In this document: positions 28,204 to 36,959 of the stretch, piece by piece
How the letters are laid out: each line of letters starts with the position of its first letter
Numbering within the stretch: the first letter of the stretch is position 1
Origin: Granulicella paludicola
GTDB lineage: Bacteria; Acidobacteriota; Terriglobia; Terriglobales; Acidobacteriaceae
Direction of reading: 5' to 3'
NCBI RefSeq assembly: GCF_025685545.1
Contig: NZ_JAGSYC010000023.1
Location: 372,001 to 436,000 of the forward strand
DNA: 64,000 bases
Position numbers and translations under genes: made by a program
Notes under the pieces: generated by a model
Told to the model about the DNA's origin: nothing
What the model saw: the letters and a program-made list of their open reading frames with translations, nothing else
The model's database searches: none

Positions 28204-29298
28204 TTAGAAGTTTTCGGGCTCGGTGCCGAGGTCGAGATCGTCGTCCTCGTCATCCTCATCTTCGTCATCGAATCCGGCGTAGCTGGCAGCAAGCGTCTGT
28301 GCCGGCAGAACCGAGGTCGGTCCCGGGACAGGGTTGCCCTGCTCGTCGATCTTCATGCCGAGCGAGAGACCCATCTGAGCAAGGATTTCCTTGATCTCAT
28401 TCAGGCTCTTACGACCGAAGTTCTTCGTCTTCAGCATCTCGGCTTCGGTCTTCTGAATCAGTTCACCGATGGTCGAGATGTTTGCATTCTTCAGGCAGTT
28501 GTAGCTGCGCACCGAGAGCTCAAGCTCTTCTACCGAGCGGTTGAGGTTCTCGTTGCGAATCTGTGGACCGTCGCCCAGGCCGTCAGCACCGGCTTCGAGC
28601 TCCTCTTCGAAGTTGATGAAGATGGTCATGTGGTCCTTGAGCAGCTTGGCCGAGAGACCGAGAGCATCGGCGGGAAGAACGGTGCCGTTGGTCCAGATTT
28701 CGAGGTTCAGCTTTTCGTAATCGGTGATCTGACCGAGACGTGCAGCCTCGACCAGGTAGTTTACCTTGCGGACGGGCGAATGCACGGAGTCAACGGGGAT
28801 GAAGCCGATGCCGAGATCGCTGTCGAAGTTCTTGTCCGCCGAGACGTAGCCACGGCCACGCTTCAAGCGCATCTCCATGTCGATACGGCCGCCTTCGGAG
28901 ATTGTGCAGATGTAGACGTTGGGATCGAGGATCTCAACATCGGAGTCAGCCTCGATCGAACCCGAGGTGATGACGCCAGCTGCGTCAGCGCGCAGGTAGA
29001 GAGCCTTGGGGCCCTCACCGTTGAGCTTGAAGGGAATCTGCTTCAGGTTCAGGATGATGTCAGTTGCGTCTTCGACCACGCCGGTGATCGACTGGAACTC
29101 GTGCAACACACCCTCGATGCGGACTGCGGTAACAGCCGCACCCTCGATGGACGAGAGCAGCGTGCGGCGCAGTGCGTTACCGATGGTCGTGCCGAAGCCG
29201 CGCTCAAAGGGCTGCGCGGAAAACTTACCGTGGGTTTGTGTCAGGGATTCCTGATCGACGGCGAGACGCTTGGGCTTTTGGAAACCTCTCCAGAGCAT
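28204..29298 (-). CDS. rpoA: DNA-directed RNA polymerase subunit alpha
   Basis: 364 residues. The N-terminal dimerisation and assembly domain (about 1-235) carries [31 protein letters not shown]. The C-terminal promoter-contact domain (about 265-325) carries [23 protein letters not shown] and [23 protein letters not shown]. After that comes an unusual tail of about 35 residues ending in an acidic run ([15 protein letters not shown]). Most alpha subunits are 310-340 residues long, so the tail is an extension. It lies between rpsD and rplQ as in many bacteria. Confidence 0.97.
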   Translation of the reverse strand: MLWRGFQKPKRLAVDQESLTQTHGKFSAQPFERGFGTTIGNALRRTLLSSIEGAAVTAVRIEGVLHEFQSITGVVEDATDIILNLKQIPFKLNGEGPKALYLRADAAGVITSGSIEADSDVEILDPNVYICTISEGGRIDMEMRLKRGRGYVSADKNFDSDLGIGFIPVDSVHSPVRKVNYLVEAARLGQITDYEKLNLEIWTNGTVLPADALGLSAKLLKDHMTIFINFEEELEAGADGLGDGPQIRNENLNRSVEELELSVRSYNCLKNANISTIGELIQKTEAEMLKTKNFGRKSLNEIKEILAQMGLSLGMKIDEQGNPVPGPTSVLPAQTLAASYAGFDDEDEDDEDDDLDLGTEPENF

Positions 29299-29369
29299 GG
29301 GTACATCCTTTCTTCATCGCACACGCGAAGCATTCTGCGTGGCTGATGGTAGTGCGGTTGGTGAAACAG

Positions 29370-29440
29370 GGGTTAGGGATTAGGGGTAGGGATTAGGACG
29401 GCGTGGAGCCTGATCCCTAATCCCTGTCCCCTAATCCCTG
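29370..29440 (-). repeat. Short-repeat hairpin, GGGATTAGGG type
   Basis: The left arm has three tandem copies of a GGGATTAGG-like unit; the right arm holds two inverted copies (CCCTAATCCC). The arms can form an imperfect stem of about 26 bp over a 20-base loop. It fills the gap between rpsD and rpoA, ending seven bases from the rpsD stop. Confidence 0.8.
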
Positions 29441-29446
29441 GATTCC

Positions 29447-30079
29447 TTACTTGCTGTACAGTTCGACGATCTGCTGCTCGTTGACCGGGATCTGGATGTC
29501 TTCGCGCTTCGGGGTGGCAATGATCTTGCCGGAGAGATTGTCCGCAGCGATATCGATCCAGGAGACGCGGCCCAGACCGGCGGCAAAGTTCTTCGAAGCC
29601 TCGAGCATCGACAGTTCCTTCGACTTCTCAGTGATCGAGATGACGTCGCCAACCTTGACCTGGTAAGAAGGAATGTTCACCTTCTTGCCGTTGACCAGAA
29701 CGTGTCCGTGACGGACAACCTGGCGGGACTGGCGGCGGCTCATCGCGAAACCGAGGCGGTAAGCCACGTTGTCGAGGCGGGTCTCAAGCTGCTGCAGGAG
29801 CAGTTCGCCGGTGACGCCGGTGCGGGCGGCAGCCTTCTCGTAGTACGCGCGGAACTGGGTCTCGAGCGTGAAGTAGATGCGCTTGGCCTTCTGCTTCTCG
29901 CGGAGTTGCAGACCGTAGCCCACAAGCTTCTTTACCTTCTTCGACTGGCCGTGCTGGCCTGGAGCGAAGTTGCGCTTTTCGACGGGGCACTTCTCGGTGA
30001 AGCACTTTGCGCCCTTGAGAAAGAGCTTTACGCCATCGCGACGGCAAAGGCGGCATACGGGTCCTGTGTAACGTGCCAT
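29447..30079 (-). CDS. rpsD: 30S ribosomal protein S4 (zinc-binding form)
   Basis: 210 residues. The N-terminal segment keeps four Cys (positions 9, 12, 26 and 31, in VCRLCRRDG and KCFTEKC), the C+ zinc-binding form. The S4 RNA-binding domain ([30 protein letters not shown], about 95-150) follows. S4 nucleates 30S assembly and in many bacteria is the alpha-operon autoregulator. It lies between rpsK and rpoA, with a different short-repeat hairpin on each side. Confidence 0.97.
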   Translation of the reverse strand: MARYTGPVCRLCRRDGVKLFLKGAKCFTEKCPVEKRNFAPGQHGQSKKVKKLVGYGLQLREKQKAKRIYFTLETQFRAYYEKAAARTGVTGELLLQQLETRLDNVAYRLGFAMSRRQSRQVVRHGHVLVNGKKVNIPSYQVKVGDVISITEKSKELSMLEASKNFAAGLGRVSWIDIAADNLSGKIIATPKREDIQIPVNEQQIVELYSK

Positions 30080-30163
30080 TTCAAATCTCCTGAAGTAATT
30101 CTGGTGGTTCTGGTGTCGATCGCTTTACGCGCTTGGCAGCGCTTCGTCACGATCCGTTGGAAC

Positions 30164-30222
30164 AGCTTCTAGCCACTAGCCGTTAGTGTCTAGCTAATTG
30201 CTAGTACTAACGGCTAGAAGCT
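30164..30222 (-). repeat. Short-repeat hairpin, CTAGCCGTTAGT type
   Basis: The arms AGCTTCTAGCC...GTTAGTGTCTAGC and GCTAGTACTAACGGCTAGAAGCT are inverted copies separated by about 6 bases. The left arm contains an additional partial direct copy (ACTAGCC). It lies in the gap between rpsK and rpsD. Confidence 0.78.
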
Positions 30223-30227
30223 CGTAG

Positions 30228-30650
30228 TTATACGCGGCGGCGCTTCGGCGGACGGCAGCCGTTGTGCGGCATCGGCGTAACGTCGCGGATCGAGCGAACC
30301 TCGATACCGGCAGCTGCGAGGGCGCGGATCGCGCTCTCACGGCCCGAACCGGGGCCGGCGACGCGGACATCGACCGAGCGCAGACCGTGGTCGCGAGCGG
30401 CAGTTGCGGCGTTGACCGCTGCCTGCTGCGCCGCAAACGGCGTGCCCTTACGCGAACCGCGGAAGCCGAGCGAACCCGAGCTCTTCCACGACAGCGTGTT
30501 GCCCTGCTGATCGGTGATCGTCACGATGGTGTTGTTGAACGAAGCCTGAATGAACACCAGACCAAATGGGACATTCTTGCGTTCGCGCTTCTTGAACTTC
30601 TTGTTCTTGCCGGCCTTTGCGGCTCCAGCCTTCTGTTGAGTCTTAGCCAT
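30228..30650 (-). CDS. rpsK: 30S ribosomal protein S11
   Basis: 140 residues with a basic N-terminal extension ([25 protein letters not shown]) and the conserved S11 core: [39 protein letters not shown] and the C-terminal [20 protein letters not shown]. The core with the [11 protein letters not shown] end is invariant across bacteria. It overlaps the rpsM stop codon by one base, so translation is coupled. Confidence 0.97.
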   Translation of the reverse strand: MAKTQQKAGAAKAGKNKKFKKRERKNVPFGLVFIQASFNNTIVTITDQQGNTLSWKSSGSLGFRGSRKGTPFAAQQAAVNAATAARDHGLRSVDVRVAGPGSGRESAIRALAAAGIEVRSIRDVTPMPHNGCRPPKRRRV

Positions 30651-31030
30651 TACTTGGTCACCTTCTTCTTCCCGGCAACCGTGCCCTTACGGGGACCCTT
30701 GCGAGTGCGCGCGTTGGTGTGCGTACGCTGACCGCGGACGGGCAGCGAGCGGCGGTGGCGAAGACCACGGTAGGACTGGATCTCGATCAGGCGCTTGATG
30801 TTGAGCGAGATCTCCTTGCGGAGGTCACCCTCGATGCCGCCTTCCTGTTCGATGACGCCACGGATCTTGTTGAGCTGGTCCTCGTCAAGAGTAGCCATTT
30901 TGACGAGCGGATCGATGCCGGCCTTCTCAAGAATCTTGAGAGCGCGCGGGTCACCGATGCCATAGATGTAAGTGAGGGCGATACGAACCTGCTTGTTTCC
31001 GGGCAGGTCGACGCCAGCGATACGGGCCAT
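30650..31030 (-). CDS. rpsM: 30S ribosomal protein S13
   Basis: 126 residues, the usual length. [26 protein letters not shown] at the N-terminus and the C-terminal [30 protein letters not shown] are diagnostic. S13 sits at the 30S head and contacts the P-site tRNA. It follows rpmJ after a 231-base gap containing a short-repeat hairpin and overlaps rpsK by one base. Confidence 0.97.
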   Translation of the reverse strand: MARIAGVDLPGNKQVRIALTYIYGIGDPRALKILEKAGIDPLVKMATLDEDQLNKIRGVIEQEGGIEGDLRKEISLNIKRLIEIQSYRGLRHRRSLPVRGQRTHTNARTRKGPRKGTVAGKKKVTK

Positions 31031-31190
31031 GGGTATGCCTTTCGGTTGGGCCTCCAGATCAAAGCTGGACGGCGGGGTTACGGGTGGAGCGGCTGACGGC
31101 TATCTCAATCGAGCTGAGCTACCGCCTCCTCCGGGTTCATCGCAAGCCTTGACTTCGGCTAACTCGCCCGGTGGGGCCACTAGATACAGG

Positions 31191-31261
31191 GAGTAGGAAA
31201 CAGTGAGTAGGGAGTAGCTGGGTTCAGGGCTTACTGCTCCCTATTCCCTACTGCCTGTTTC
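31191..31261 (-). repeat. Short-repeat hairpin, GAGTAGGGAATAGGGAG type
   Basis: The left arm has tandem GAGTAGG-like units and the right arm has the inverted units (CTCCCTATTCCCTACTGCC). They form an imperfect stem between rpmJ and rpsM, ending at the rpmJ stop codon. The same unit, AGGGAATAGGGAG, reappears at 61652 between tdk and sodC. Confidence 0.78.
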
Positions 31262-31375
31262 TTAGCCCTGGCGCTGCTTGTGCTTGGCGTTCTCGCAGAT
31301 GACGCGGACGACACCCTTGCGATGGATGACTTTGCACTTATCGCAGATCGGCTTTACAGATGCACGGACCTTCAT
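31262..31375 (-). CDS. rpmJ: 50S ribosomal protein L36
   Basis: 37 residues, the exact family length. The sequence begins [20 protein letters not shown] and ends KHKQRQG. The zinc ligands Cys11, Cys14, Cys27 and His32 are all present, so this is the C+ paralogue. It lies between infA and rpsM, the usual order. It has a hairpin repeat on either side. Confidence 0.96.
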   Translation of the reverse strand: MKVRASVKPICDKCKVIHRKGVVRVICENAKHKQRQG

Positions 31376-31383
31376 TGGAACTC

Positions 31384-31461
31384 CAGTTCTGAGTTGTCGG
31401 TTCTCAGTTGCCAGTTATTCGTTGCCGTTCCTGAGAACTGACAACAGCAAACTGAAAACCC
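31384..31461 (-). repeat. Short-repeat hairpin, CTGAGAACTGACAACAG type
   Basis: The left arm carries GTTCTGAGTTGTCGGTTCTCAGTTG. The right arm, from 31431, carries the 17-mer CTGAGAACTGACAACAG and a degenerate further unit. The identical 17-mer occurs at 44251-44267 in the histidine operon. It fills the gap between infA and rpmJ. Confidence 0.82.
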
Positions 31462-31466
31462 GCTTG

Positions 31467-31685
31467 TTACTTGTAGCGGTAGACGATGCGACCGCGGTTC
31501 AGATCGTAGGGGCTCAGCTCGATGGCAACCCGATCGCCGGGGAGAATGCGGATGAAGTTCTTCCTCATGCGACCCGAGACGTGCGCGAGAACCTGATGCT
31601 TGTTCTCAAGCTCGACCTTAAAGAGCGCATTGGGCAGTGTTTCTACCACCACCGCCATTACTTCAATTGCATCTTCCTTCGACAA
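31467..31685 (-). CDS. infA: Translation initiation factor IF-1
   Basis: 72 residues plus stop from the TTG at 31685, exactly the family length. The mature sequence [20 protein letters not shown] through GRIVYRYK is a standard IF-1 OB-fold. TTG is chosen because the Shine-Dalgarno GAAGGAGA sits just upstream and the product then aligns end to end. The longer open frame upstream to 31805 is spurious. IF-1 occupies the 30S A site during initiation. It is the first gene of the alpha operon here; no map, adk or secY lies upstream. Confidence 0.95.
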   Translation of the reverse strand: MSKEDAIEVMAVVVETLPNALFKVELENKHQVLAHVSGRMRKNFIRILPGDRVAIELSPYDLNRGRIVYRYK

Positions 31686-31960
31686 ACAGTCTCCTTCGAT
31701 AGACGCTAAGCACTTTGAAACGTGCAGATACGTCCATCTGCTTTCAATCCCTACCAGCTGTTTCGTGGGCTTCTGATAGTCCAATTCCAACCCTGAGGGC
31801 TGCATTAGACGGCGGAAGAGTCACGCACCATCTCCAAGTGTAGCGAAAAAGGGGAGTTTTGCATAGCCCATGCCCAAAATTTCACAACATTCAGACAGAC
31901 TTCCTCCTCGCGGCACAAAAGGCGCGTTTGATCAGGCCAAACTCTGCTACGCTGGCGGCC

Positions 31961-32656
31961 ATGCAGACCCACCGCCTGGCTGTTGTGCCACTGCTGACCG
32001 CCCTCGTTTTTGCTGCGTACTGCGTCAATTCTAGGGCCGCCGTGCCGAAGGTCCACACTGTCGTGCTGGGACCCGCGCGCCGCGTGCCGTACACGCCCCC
32101 AGAGGCCACCCCCGATACCAAGAGCGAAGAGGCTACGACCCTTCGCATTCGTCCTTTGCTGGTCGACGACCGCCAGAAAGAGTGGACCGTCGGTGAGTTG
32201 CACGATGTAACCGACCGCTCCTTCGTTATCCGGCGTGCGCTGCATATCAACGATGCCCTGCCCGGCGAGGCTCAGCGATGGACCTGGCAGCCCGGTCCGT
32301 GGCTGATGGTAGACCGCACCACAGGCCATATCTCGGCGCTGCATCTGCCTGATTACGATCCCGATGTATCCAGCGCAGCCTGGTTTCGTGACTACGCGGC
32401 CTATTGCGGAATTGCGACTACAACCAAGGGAGGGCTCGTCGCCGTTGTTGCCGAGTTAGGTTCACGCAAAGCCGTTGTGCAGAAGGTTATCGGACCATGG
32501 CCGATGGCCAATCCTCCGCATCCGGTATGTGCTGCGGCACGCTGGCAGCGCACGCCGATTCGCGTCACTTTCGATCTGACCGTAGGAGAATCAATGACCT
32601 TCGATGTTCTGGGCACGAGTTCATTGGTGGAGGAGGGTGAGAGCTCCGAGCCATAA
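31961..32656 (+). CDS. Secreted protein of unknown function
   Basis: 231 residues from ATG 31961, where a signal peptide begins (hydrophobic VVPLLTALVFAAYCV, cleavage near SRAA). The mature protein is beta-rich: VHTVVLGPARRVPY, TLRIRPLLVDDRQKEWTVGELHDVTDRSFVIRR, WQPGPWLMVDRTTGHISALHLP and a segment around AAYCGI. The last two are typical of acidobacterial conserved hypotheticals as I recall them. It is divergent from infA and has no recognised motif for enzymatic activity. Confidence 0.6.
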   Translation: MQTHRLAVVPLLTALVFAAYCVNSRAAVPKVHTVVLGPARRVPYTPPEATPDTKSEEATTLRIRPLLVDDRQKEWTVGELHDVTDRSFVIRRALHINDALPGEAQRWTWQPGPWLMVDRTTGHISALHLPDYDPDVSSAAWFRDYAAYCGIATTTKGGLVAVVAELGSRKAVVQKVIGPWPMANPPHPVCAAARWQRTPIRVTFDLTVGESMTFDVLGTSSLVEEGESSEP

Positions 32657-32880
32657 TCACTGGCCGTGACAAAAGTGTGACTCGCGGAGCAACCTTTCGG
32701 CACAGCAAATTTCCTTCGCATGGCCATGATTTTCATAGGCCTGCACAGCCCTGTGCGCCTGCGAAGGTAGTATGGTGAGAACAGTTCGGGACAGCAGCGC
32801 TGTGTGACGCGCGGCTAGCGTAAGCGGCTGGTACCGGCAACGTTCTCCCCCTCAAATGACGAAAGGAATTTAGAGAGACT

Positions 32881-33384
32881 ATGTGGAAACCGAATCAGCC
32901 TGCGACACCGCCGACTCCTCCCTCCGACGCAGGACGCTCTACGACCCCGGGTACGACCACTCCAGGATTTGACGCACGCAACCCCGCCGGTGCTCCCGGC
33001 GAACAGGCGACGATTGGCAAGAGCCTCGTCGTGAAGGGCGAGATCTCCGGTGCCGAGTCGTTGTATATCGACGGTAAGGTCGAAGGCTCCATCAACCTGC
33101 CCGGCAACCGCGTGACTGTGGGCCGCAACGGACAGGTCGCAGCAACCATCCTCGCTCGCGAGATCGTGGTGCTCGGCAAAATCCGTGGCAACTGCCAGGC
33201 GACCGACCGCGTGGACATTCGCGCTGAAGGCTCGCTCACCGGCGATGTGATCGCAGCACGGATCTCCATCGAAGACGGCGCGTTCTTCAAGGGTGGCATC
33301 GACATCCGCAAGCCCGGCGCAGAAGCCAAGAATGGTCAGCCTGCAACACCGGCTCCGACCGAGACGCCTGCAACGGAAGCATAA
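32881..33384 (+). CDS. Bactofilin (polymer-forming cytoskeletal protein)
   Basis: 167 residues. A Pro/Thr-rich disordered N-terminus (about 1-42) precedes the bactofilin beta-helix (about 43-140: GKSLVVKGEISGAESLYIDGKVEGSI is the entry, then VGRNGQV, LAREIVVLGKIRG, VDIRAEGSLTGDVIAARISIEDGA). A Pro/Ala-rich tail follows. Bactofilins polymerise without nucleotide into membrane-associated filaments involved in shape, stalk growth or polarity. No M23 peptidase partner is adjacent. It is followed by a strong terminator. Confidence 0.93.
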   Translation: MWKPNQPATPPTPPSDAGRSTTPGTTTPGFDARNPAGAPGEQATIGKSLVVKGEISGAESLYIDGKVEGSINLPGNRVTVGRNGQVAATILAREIVVLGKIRGNCQATDRVDIRAEGSLTGDVIAARISIEDGAFFKGGIDIRKPGAEAKNGQPATPAPTETPATEA

Positions 33385-33404
33385 GCATTCAACGGTAGCA
33401 ACAG

Positions 33405-33440
33405 CAAAGCCCCGGCAACTGCCGGGGCTTTGTAGTTTTT
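33405..33440 (+). terminator. Strong rho-independent terminator after bactofilin gene
   Basis: A 12-bp perfect stem CAAAGCCCCGGC with its complement and an AACT loop is followed by TAGTTTTT. Confidence 0.92.
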
Positions 33441-33459
33441 AGTGCAATCTGCCAGGAGC

Positions 33460-33642
33460 CTAGTGGCTGACCCACACCAGTCCAACACCTACCAACGCCA
33501 CCAGGAAAACGAAGGCGAAATAAAACACGCCACCGCGTCTCCGATCTTCCTGATCTCTTCGCCGCAGCAAGGCTGCATATTGACCAGAGTCTTCCAGAAT
33601 CGTTTCGACCAGTTGATCTTTGGAGAACTTGCCGTCTGCCAT
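33460..33642 (-). CDS. Small tail-anchored membrane protein, unknown function
   Basis: 60 residues from ATG 33642, preceded by AGAGAGAG. A charged soluble N-terminus (FSKDQLVETILEDSGQYAALLRRRDQEDRRRG) is followed by one C-terminal helix (GVFYFAFVFLVALVGVGLVWV). This is a tail-anchored topology with a cytoplasmic N-terminus. It probably shares a transcript with the next small membrane ORF upstream. No family is recognised. Confidence 0.5.
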   Translation of the reverse strand: MADGKFSKDQLVETILEDSGQYAALLRRRDQEDRRRGGVFYFAFVFLVALVGVGLVWVSH

Positions 33643-33711
33643 GAACTCTCTCTTACCTGACACGGGATTTCCTTTGTTCTGGATAACAAGTGTGCCCAGA
33701 TCGCACGGATA

Positions 33712-33957
33712 TCAGAATGCGCCAGTGCGCAGATAGACCAGCACCGCAATGAAGATGAGTGCGATGCAAACAAGAATCGGCAACCAGAAATCCAGAGTGC
33801 GATGCTCTCTTATCGGTATGTCATCCGTTGTCGCGGAATGCTGCCGACGCCGAAGGAAGAACAGGTAACGATGCTGTTCCAGTCTCGTCACATCCTCAGT
33901 GGTTATCGAACCTGAGGTGTGTTCTGAACTGCCGTCCTGATGTAAGTCTGTACGCAT
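33712..33957 (-). CDS. Small single-pass membrane protein, unknown function
   Basis: 81 residues from ATG 33957; a TTG at 33975 would add six residues. The N-terminus is polar, the middle basic (HRYLFFLRRRQHS), and a single C-terminal helix (FWLPILVCIALIFIAVLVYL) ends the protein. No good Shine-Dalgarno is visible for either start. The tail-anchored layout is like the small gene downstream, and the two may function together. Confidence 0.42.
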   Translation of the reverse strand: MRTDLHQDGSSEHTSGSITTEDVTRLEQHRYLFFLRRRQHSATTDDIPIREHRTLDFWLPILVCIALIFIAVLVYLRTGAF

Positions 33958-34047
33958 GATTGCATCGACCGCCAAACGCTAAGGCCGCAACTTCAAAGTT
34001 ACTCATCAGGTCGTAAAGAGGGCGTACGGAGACCGTTAAAATGCCAT

Positions 34048-34078
34048 AAGGCGAGGAAGGGATTTCATTCCTCGCCTT
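34048..34078 (-). terminator. Terminator of the GH28 gene
   Basis: An 11-bp perfect stem AAGGCGAGGAA with its complement and a 9-base loop lies 38 bases past the GH28 stop. On the minus strand it is followed by a TTTT run. Confidence 0.86.
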
Positions 34079-34116
34079 GCTCCTACCTTTCACGGGAAGA
34101 GCGTTGTTATTTTGGT

Positions 34117-35763
34117 TTAGATCACTTCGCTGTCGGCATTTGGCAGCGTTGTATCCTTCGCAGCGCGGCTCCATAAAATGCGCAAGTCGGTCACGCTATG
34201 CAGTGAGAAGTTCGGCTGCACGGGCGCAGTGATCGCGAAGAAATCGGCACGATGAACATCCTCCAACCAGAATGCAGGCCGAGGATCAGGATGCGACGGC
34301 GCGAACTCCACATGCGACATCTCGAGATTCTTCAGATGGCGAATAAAGAAGCCGTTGCTTGGCGTCGGGCCCATGCGCAGCAATTCGGGATAAGCCTCTT
34401 CGTTCTCGGGCACCTTGATGCCGTGCCAGTCGGGCATTGGCGCGGAGTGATCGGCCCAGCCGATCTTCATCTCCTTCGGCAGACCGACGTGACCGAAATA
34501 GCAGTTCGCAATCTTCACGTCTTCGATCAGATTTTCTGGAATACCCGCCAGCATTGAAGCCGTCGACGAAGCTGAGTTGTAGCTGACCAGATCGGAGATG
34601 AGGATGCGGCGCAGCGTACCCAGTCGCAGCGTCTCCTTCGGGTTGCGATTGCGACGGTTCAACCGCAGGAACAGAGGTGCGTCCACACAGTCGCGGAAGG
34701 TGTTGCCGGTGATGGCGATGTCTTCGAGAAACGCTCCGTCCGAGCTCTCGAGCGACAACCCTTTACAGCCTTCCATCACATTGCCGGTGATGGTGATGTT
34801 GCGGAAGCCGCCGTTGGACTCCGTGCCGCACTTGATGCGGCCCTGCCGGGACACCTCTGCATCGTCAGCAAACTTCTTCCACGTACCGGCATAAACCGAG
34901 CCGAGCTCATACGTTCCGGTCACATAGTTGTTTGCAATGGTGACATTCTCAGTCGGTCGCGCATAGCCTAGCGCGTAGCTCGACTTCGGGCAGATGCCAT
35001 CGTCCCACGGCGAGTTCACTGTGCAGTTTGACACTCGCACGTTACGGCAGCAATCGATATCAAAGCCATCGCGGTCTGTATCCACCAGCAGGTTGTCGAA
35101 GGTGAGGTTATCAACGCCCGTTGCCAGCACCGCAAAGTGACCACCCTTCAAAATCGAGAAGTCGCGCAGCAGAACGTTGCGGCAGTTCTTGAGCGCGATC
35201 GCTTTGTTGCCCACGCCAGGCTGCTCTGCAATAAAACCACCGGTGCCACCGCGCTGGCCTTTTGCACCGTTGCTCAGGCCCTTGCCATGAATCAATCCCG
35301 GCCCAGTGATCGAGAAGTCGTGCAAACCTTCTCCATAGAGCAGGGAGTTCTTCCAGTGGTTATGCCCGTAGTCCTGGTACGGAATCCACGGATCGTTGTT
35401 CTCCGCCGCGTCATACGTTCCGCCGCGATAGCCGGTGGTCTCTCCGGGCATGGGCGAGTCCGCCGCCAGAATGGTGCAGCCTTGCGAAAGATGCAGCGAA
35501 ACGAAGCTCTTCAACCGGAGTGTAAAACAGACATACGTCCCTGACGGGAACACCAGCGTTCCTCCACCAGCAGCCGCTACCGCTTCGATTGCTCGGTTAA
35601 TTGCAGGTGAGTCTACCGTCTTGCCGTCGCCGGTTGCGCCGTAGGTCCGCACGTTGAAGGAGGCTTCAGCCGCAGCAGAAGAAGGTGACTGCCCGAGTGC
35701 TACGTAGCCAACCGTGGAGGCGAGGGCGAGGGGAGAAAGTTTGATCAGGTCGCGTCGTTGCAT
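34117..35763 (-). CDS. Glycoside hydrolase family 28-type right-handed beta-helix protein
   Basis: 548 residues with a twin-arginine-like signal (RRDLIKLSPLALASTVG). The first helix turns carry the pectate-lyase-3 start FNVRTYGATGDGKTVDSPAINRAI. The GH28-type catalytic region is DTDRDGFDIDCCRNVRVSNC followed by DDGICPKSS, giving several Asp at the expected places. Polygalacturonase or exo-acting rhamnogalacturonan activity on plant pectin is likely; the exact substrate is not predictable. It is monocistronic, with its own terminator, and divergent from the FmdE-like gene. Confidence 0.85.
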   Translation of the reverse strand: MQRRDLIKLSPLALASTVGYVALGQSPSSAAAEASFNVRTYGATGDGKTVDSPAINRAIEAVAAAGGGTLVFPSGTYVCFTLRLKSFVSLHLSQGCTILAADSPMPGETTGYRGGTYDAAENNDPWIPYQDYGHNHWKNSLLYGEGLHDFSITGPGLIHGKGLSNGAKGQRGGTGGFIAEQPGVGNKAIALKNCRNVLLRDFSILKGGHFAVLATGVDNLTFDNLLVDTDRDGFDIDCCRNVRVSNCTVNSPWDDGICPKSSYALGYARPTENVTIANNYVTGTYELGSVYAGTWKKFADDAEVSRQGRIKCGTESNGGFRNITITGNVMEGCKGLSLESSDGAFLEDIAITGNTFRDCVDAPLFLRLNRRNRNPKETLRLGTLRRILISDLVSYNSASSTASMLAGIPENLIEDVKIANCYFGHVGLPKEMKIGWADHSAPMPDWHGIKVPENEEAYPELLRMGPTPSNGFFIRHLKNLEMSHVEFAPSHPDPRPAFWLEDVHRADFFAITAPVQPNFSLHSVTDLRILWSRAAKDTTLPNADSEVI

Positions 35764-35844
35764 GGTGCGGCGATGCTAACAGGTAGGACTGACAGGTGGG
35801 AATAGCTGTCAGACCAAGCTGCCGGCTCGGCGTACGATAGAGCC

Positions 35845-36474
35845 ATGGCTGCTGGACTCGAAGAACTCTTGCACGACGCCGAAATCGCCCATGGACACCT
35901 CTGTGCGGGACAGATTCTCGGGGTGCGCATGGCGATGCTCGCACTGGCGAAACTGGGTATCGATGACCCGCGCAAACGCACACTCACGAACGGTGAACTG
36001 AATCCCGACCGCAAGCGGCTGGTGACGTTTGTTGAGATCGACCGGTGCGCGACCGATGCGATCGGGGTCGTGACAGCCTGCCGCGTCGGCAAGCGCGCGC
36101 TGAAGCTGCGTGACTGGGGCAAGATGGCCGCAACCTTCGTCGACCTGAACCAGCCGCTCGGAGATGACGCGTACAAAGGCGTGCGGGTGGTGGCGCTTGA
36201 AAGCTCCAAGGCGCGCGCCAAGGAACTGTATCCGGAGCTTGAGAAAAACGCGCAGCAGATGCACGCCTACCGCGAGATGCCGGACGAAGAGCTCTTTGCC
36301 GAACAGTGGGTACGCGTGCCGCTGCCACCAAGCGAGTTTCCCGGCTTCAAGGGGCAGCGTGTGGTGTGCTCCCGCTGCGGCGAGGGCGTGAACTTCGACC
36401 GCTTTGTGGAGCGCGAAGGAAAGCGACTTTGCTTTGGCTGCGCTTCCGAAAAACTGTATTACCAGCCGCTGTAA
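35845..36474 (+). CDS. FmdE-like protein with C-terminal zinc finger
   Basis: 209 residues. The N-terminal FmdE domain has the HGHxCxGQ motif (residues 16-23) and continues FVEIDRCATDAIGVVTACRVGKRAL. The C-terminus has a TraR/DksA-like zinc ribbon CSRCGEGVNFDRF ... CFGCA. FmdE domains occur in formylmethanofuran dehydrogenase but also in bacteria without methanofuran, often near molybdenum enzymes. No molybdenum gene or C1 pathway gene is adjacent, so the role remains open. It ends at a terminator. Confidence 0.8.
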   Translation: MAAGLEELLHDAEIAHGHLCAGQILGVRMAMLALAKLGIDDPRKRTLTNGELNPDRKRLVTFVEIDRCATDAIGVVTACRVGKRALKLRDWGKMAATFVDLNQPLGDDAYKGVRVVALESSKARAKELYPELEKNAQQMHAYREMPDEELFAEQWVRVPLPPSEFPGFKGQRVVCSRCGEGVNFDRFVEREGKRLCFGCASEKLYYQPL

Positions 36475-36490
36475 ATGACGCAGAAACGGC

Positions 36491-36519
36491 GAGGCCGCTC
36501 CAGGAATCGGAGCGGCCTC
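36491..36519. terminator. Bidirectional terminator
   Basis: An 11-bp perfect stem GAGGCCGCTCC with its complement and a 7-base loop lies between the convergent FmdE-like gene and the small secreted protein gene. Confidence 0.82.
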
Positions 36520-36543
36520 TGCGAACGTCGTGTGGGTTAGCGA

Positions 36544-36843
36544 TTAGCGCCAGCCGCGGTGATCGAAGCGGTGGTCATAGCTCCAGTCGCGGTGATAGCC
36601 GTAGTAGCCGGGGTAGCCGTATCCGTATACAACCGGAGGAGCTACGTAACGCGGGCCGTAAGAGCGAGGGCCGTAGTAGGCGTGGCCATAGTAAGCAGGC
36701 CCACCGATACGAACGCCGACGGCGAAGCGCTGCGCCTGAGCTGTGGGAGCCGCTGCGGTGAAGAGTGCGCCGGCGAGAGCGGTGGCTGCCAGCACCTTGA
36801 CTGCGTTTGCCTTGAGCATCGTGGTTACGTTGGTGAGCTTCAT
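36544..36843 (-). CDS. Small secreted Gly/Tyr/His-rich protein
   Basis: 99 residues from ATG 36843, fixed by AGGAGGCAAG before it. The signal peptide is MKLTNVTTMLKANAVKVLAA... cleaved near AQAQ. The mature 60 residues are dominated by Tyr, Gly, Arg, Pro and His (AYYGHAYYGPRSYGPRY, YPGYYGYHRDW). Such proteins are common in Gram-negative soil bacteria and have no assigned role. It is convergent with the FmdE-like gene and downstream of the TonB receptor gene on the other side. Confidence 0.58.
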   Translation of the reverse strand: MKLTNVTTMLKANAVKVLAATALAGALFTAAAPTAQAQRFAVGVRIGGPAYYGHAYYGPRSYGPRYVAPPVVYGYGYPGYYGYHRDWSYDHRFDHRGWR

Positions 36844-36959
36844 GACTTGCCTCCTGCAGGCTGTTCTTGCTTTCGCCTTGCATTCAAGTAAACGCAAGCT
36901 CACAAAAAGGGTTGCGCGCAACTATTTCGCACGACCGTGGTTAAGGCGTCTGCTGCGAC

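Noticed and set aside
31686-31805. 40-codon N-terminal extension of infA
   Set aside because: IF-1 is 72 residues in nearly all bacteria, and GAAGGAGA with TTG 31685 gives that exact length.
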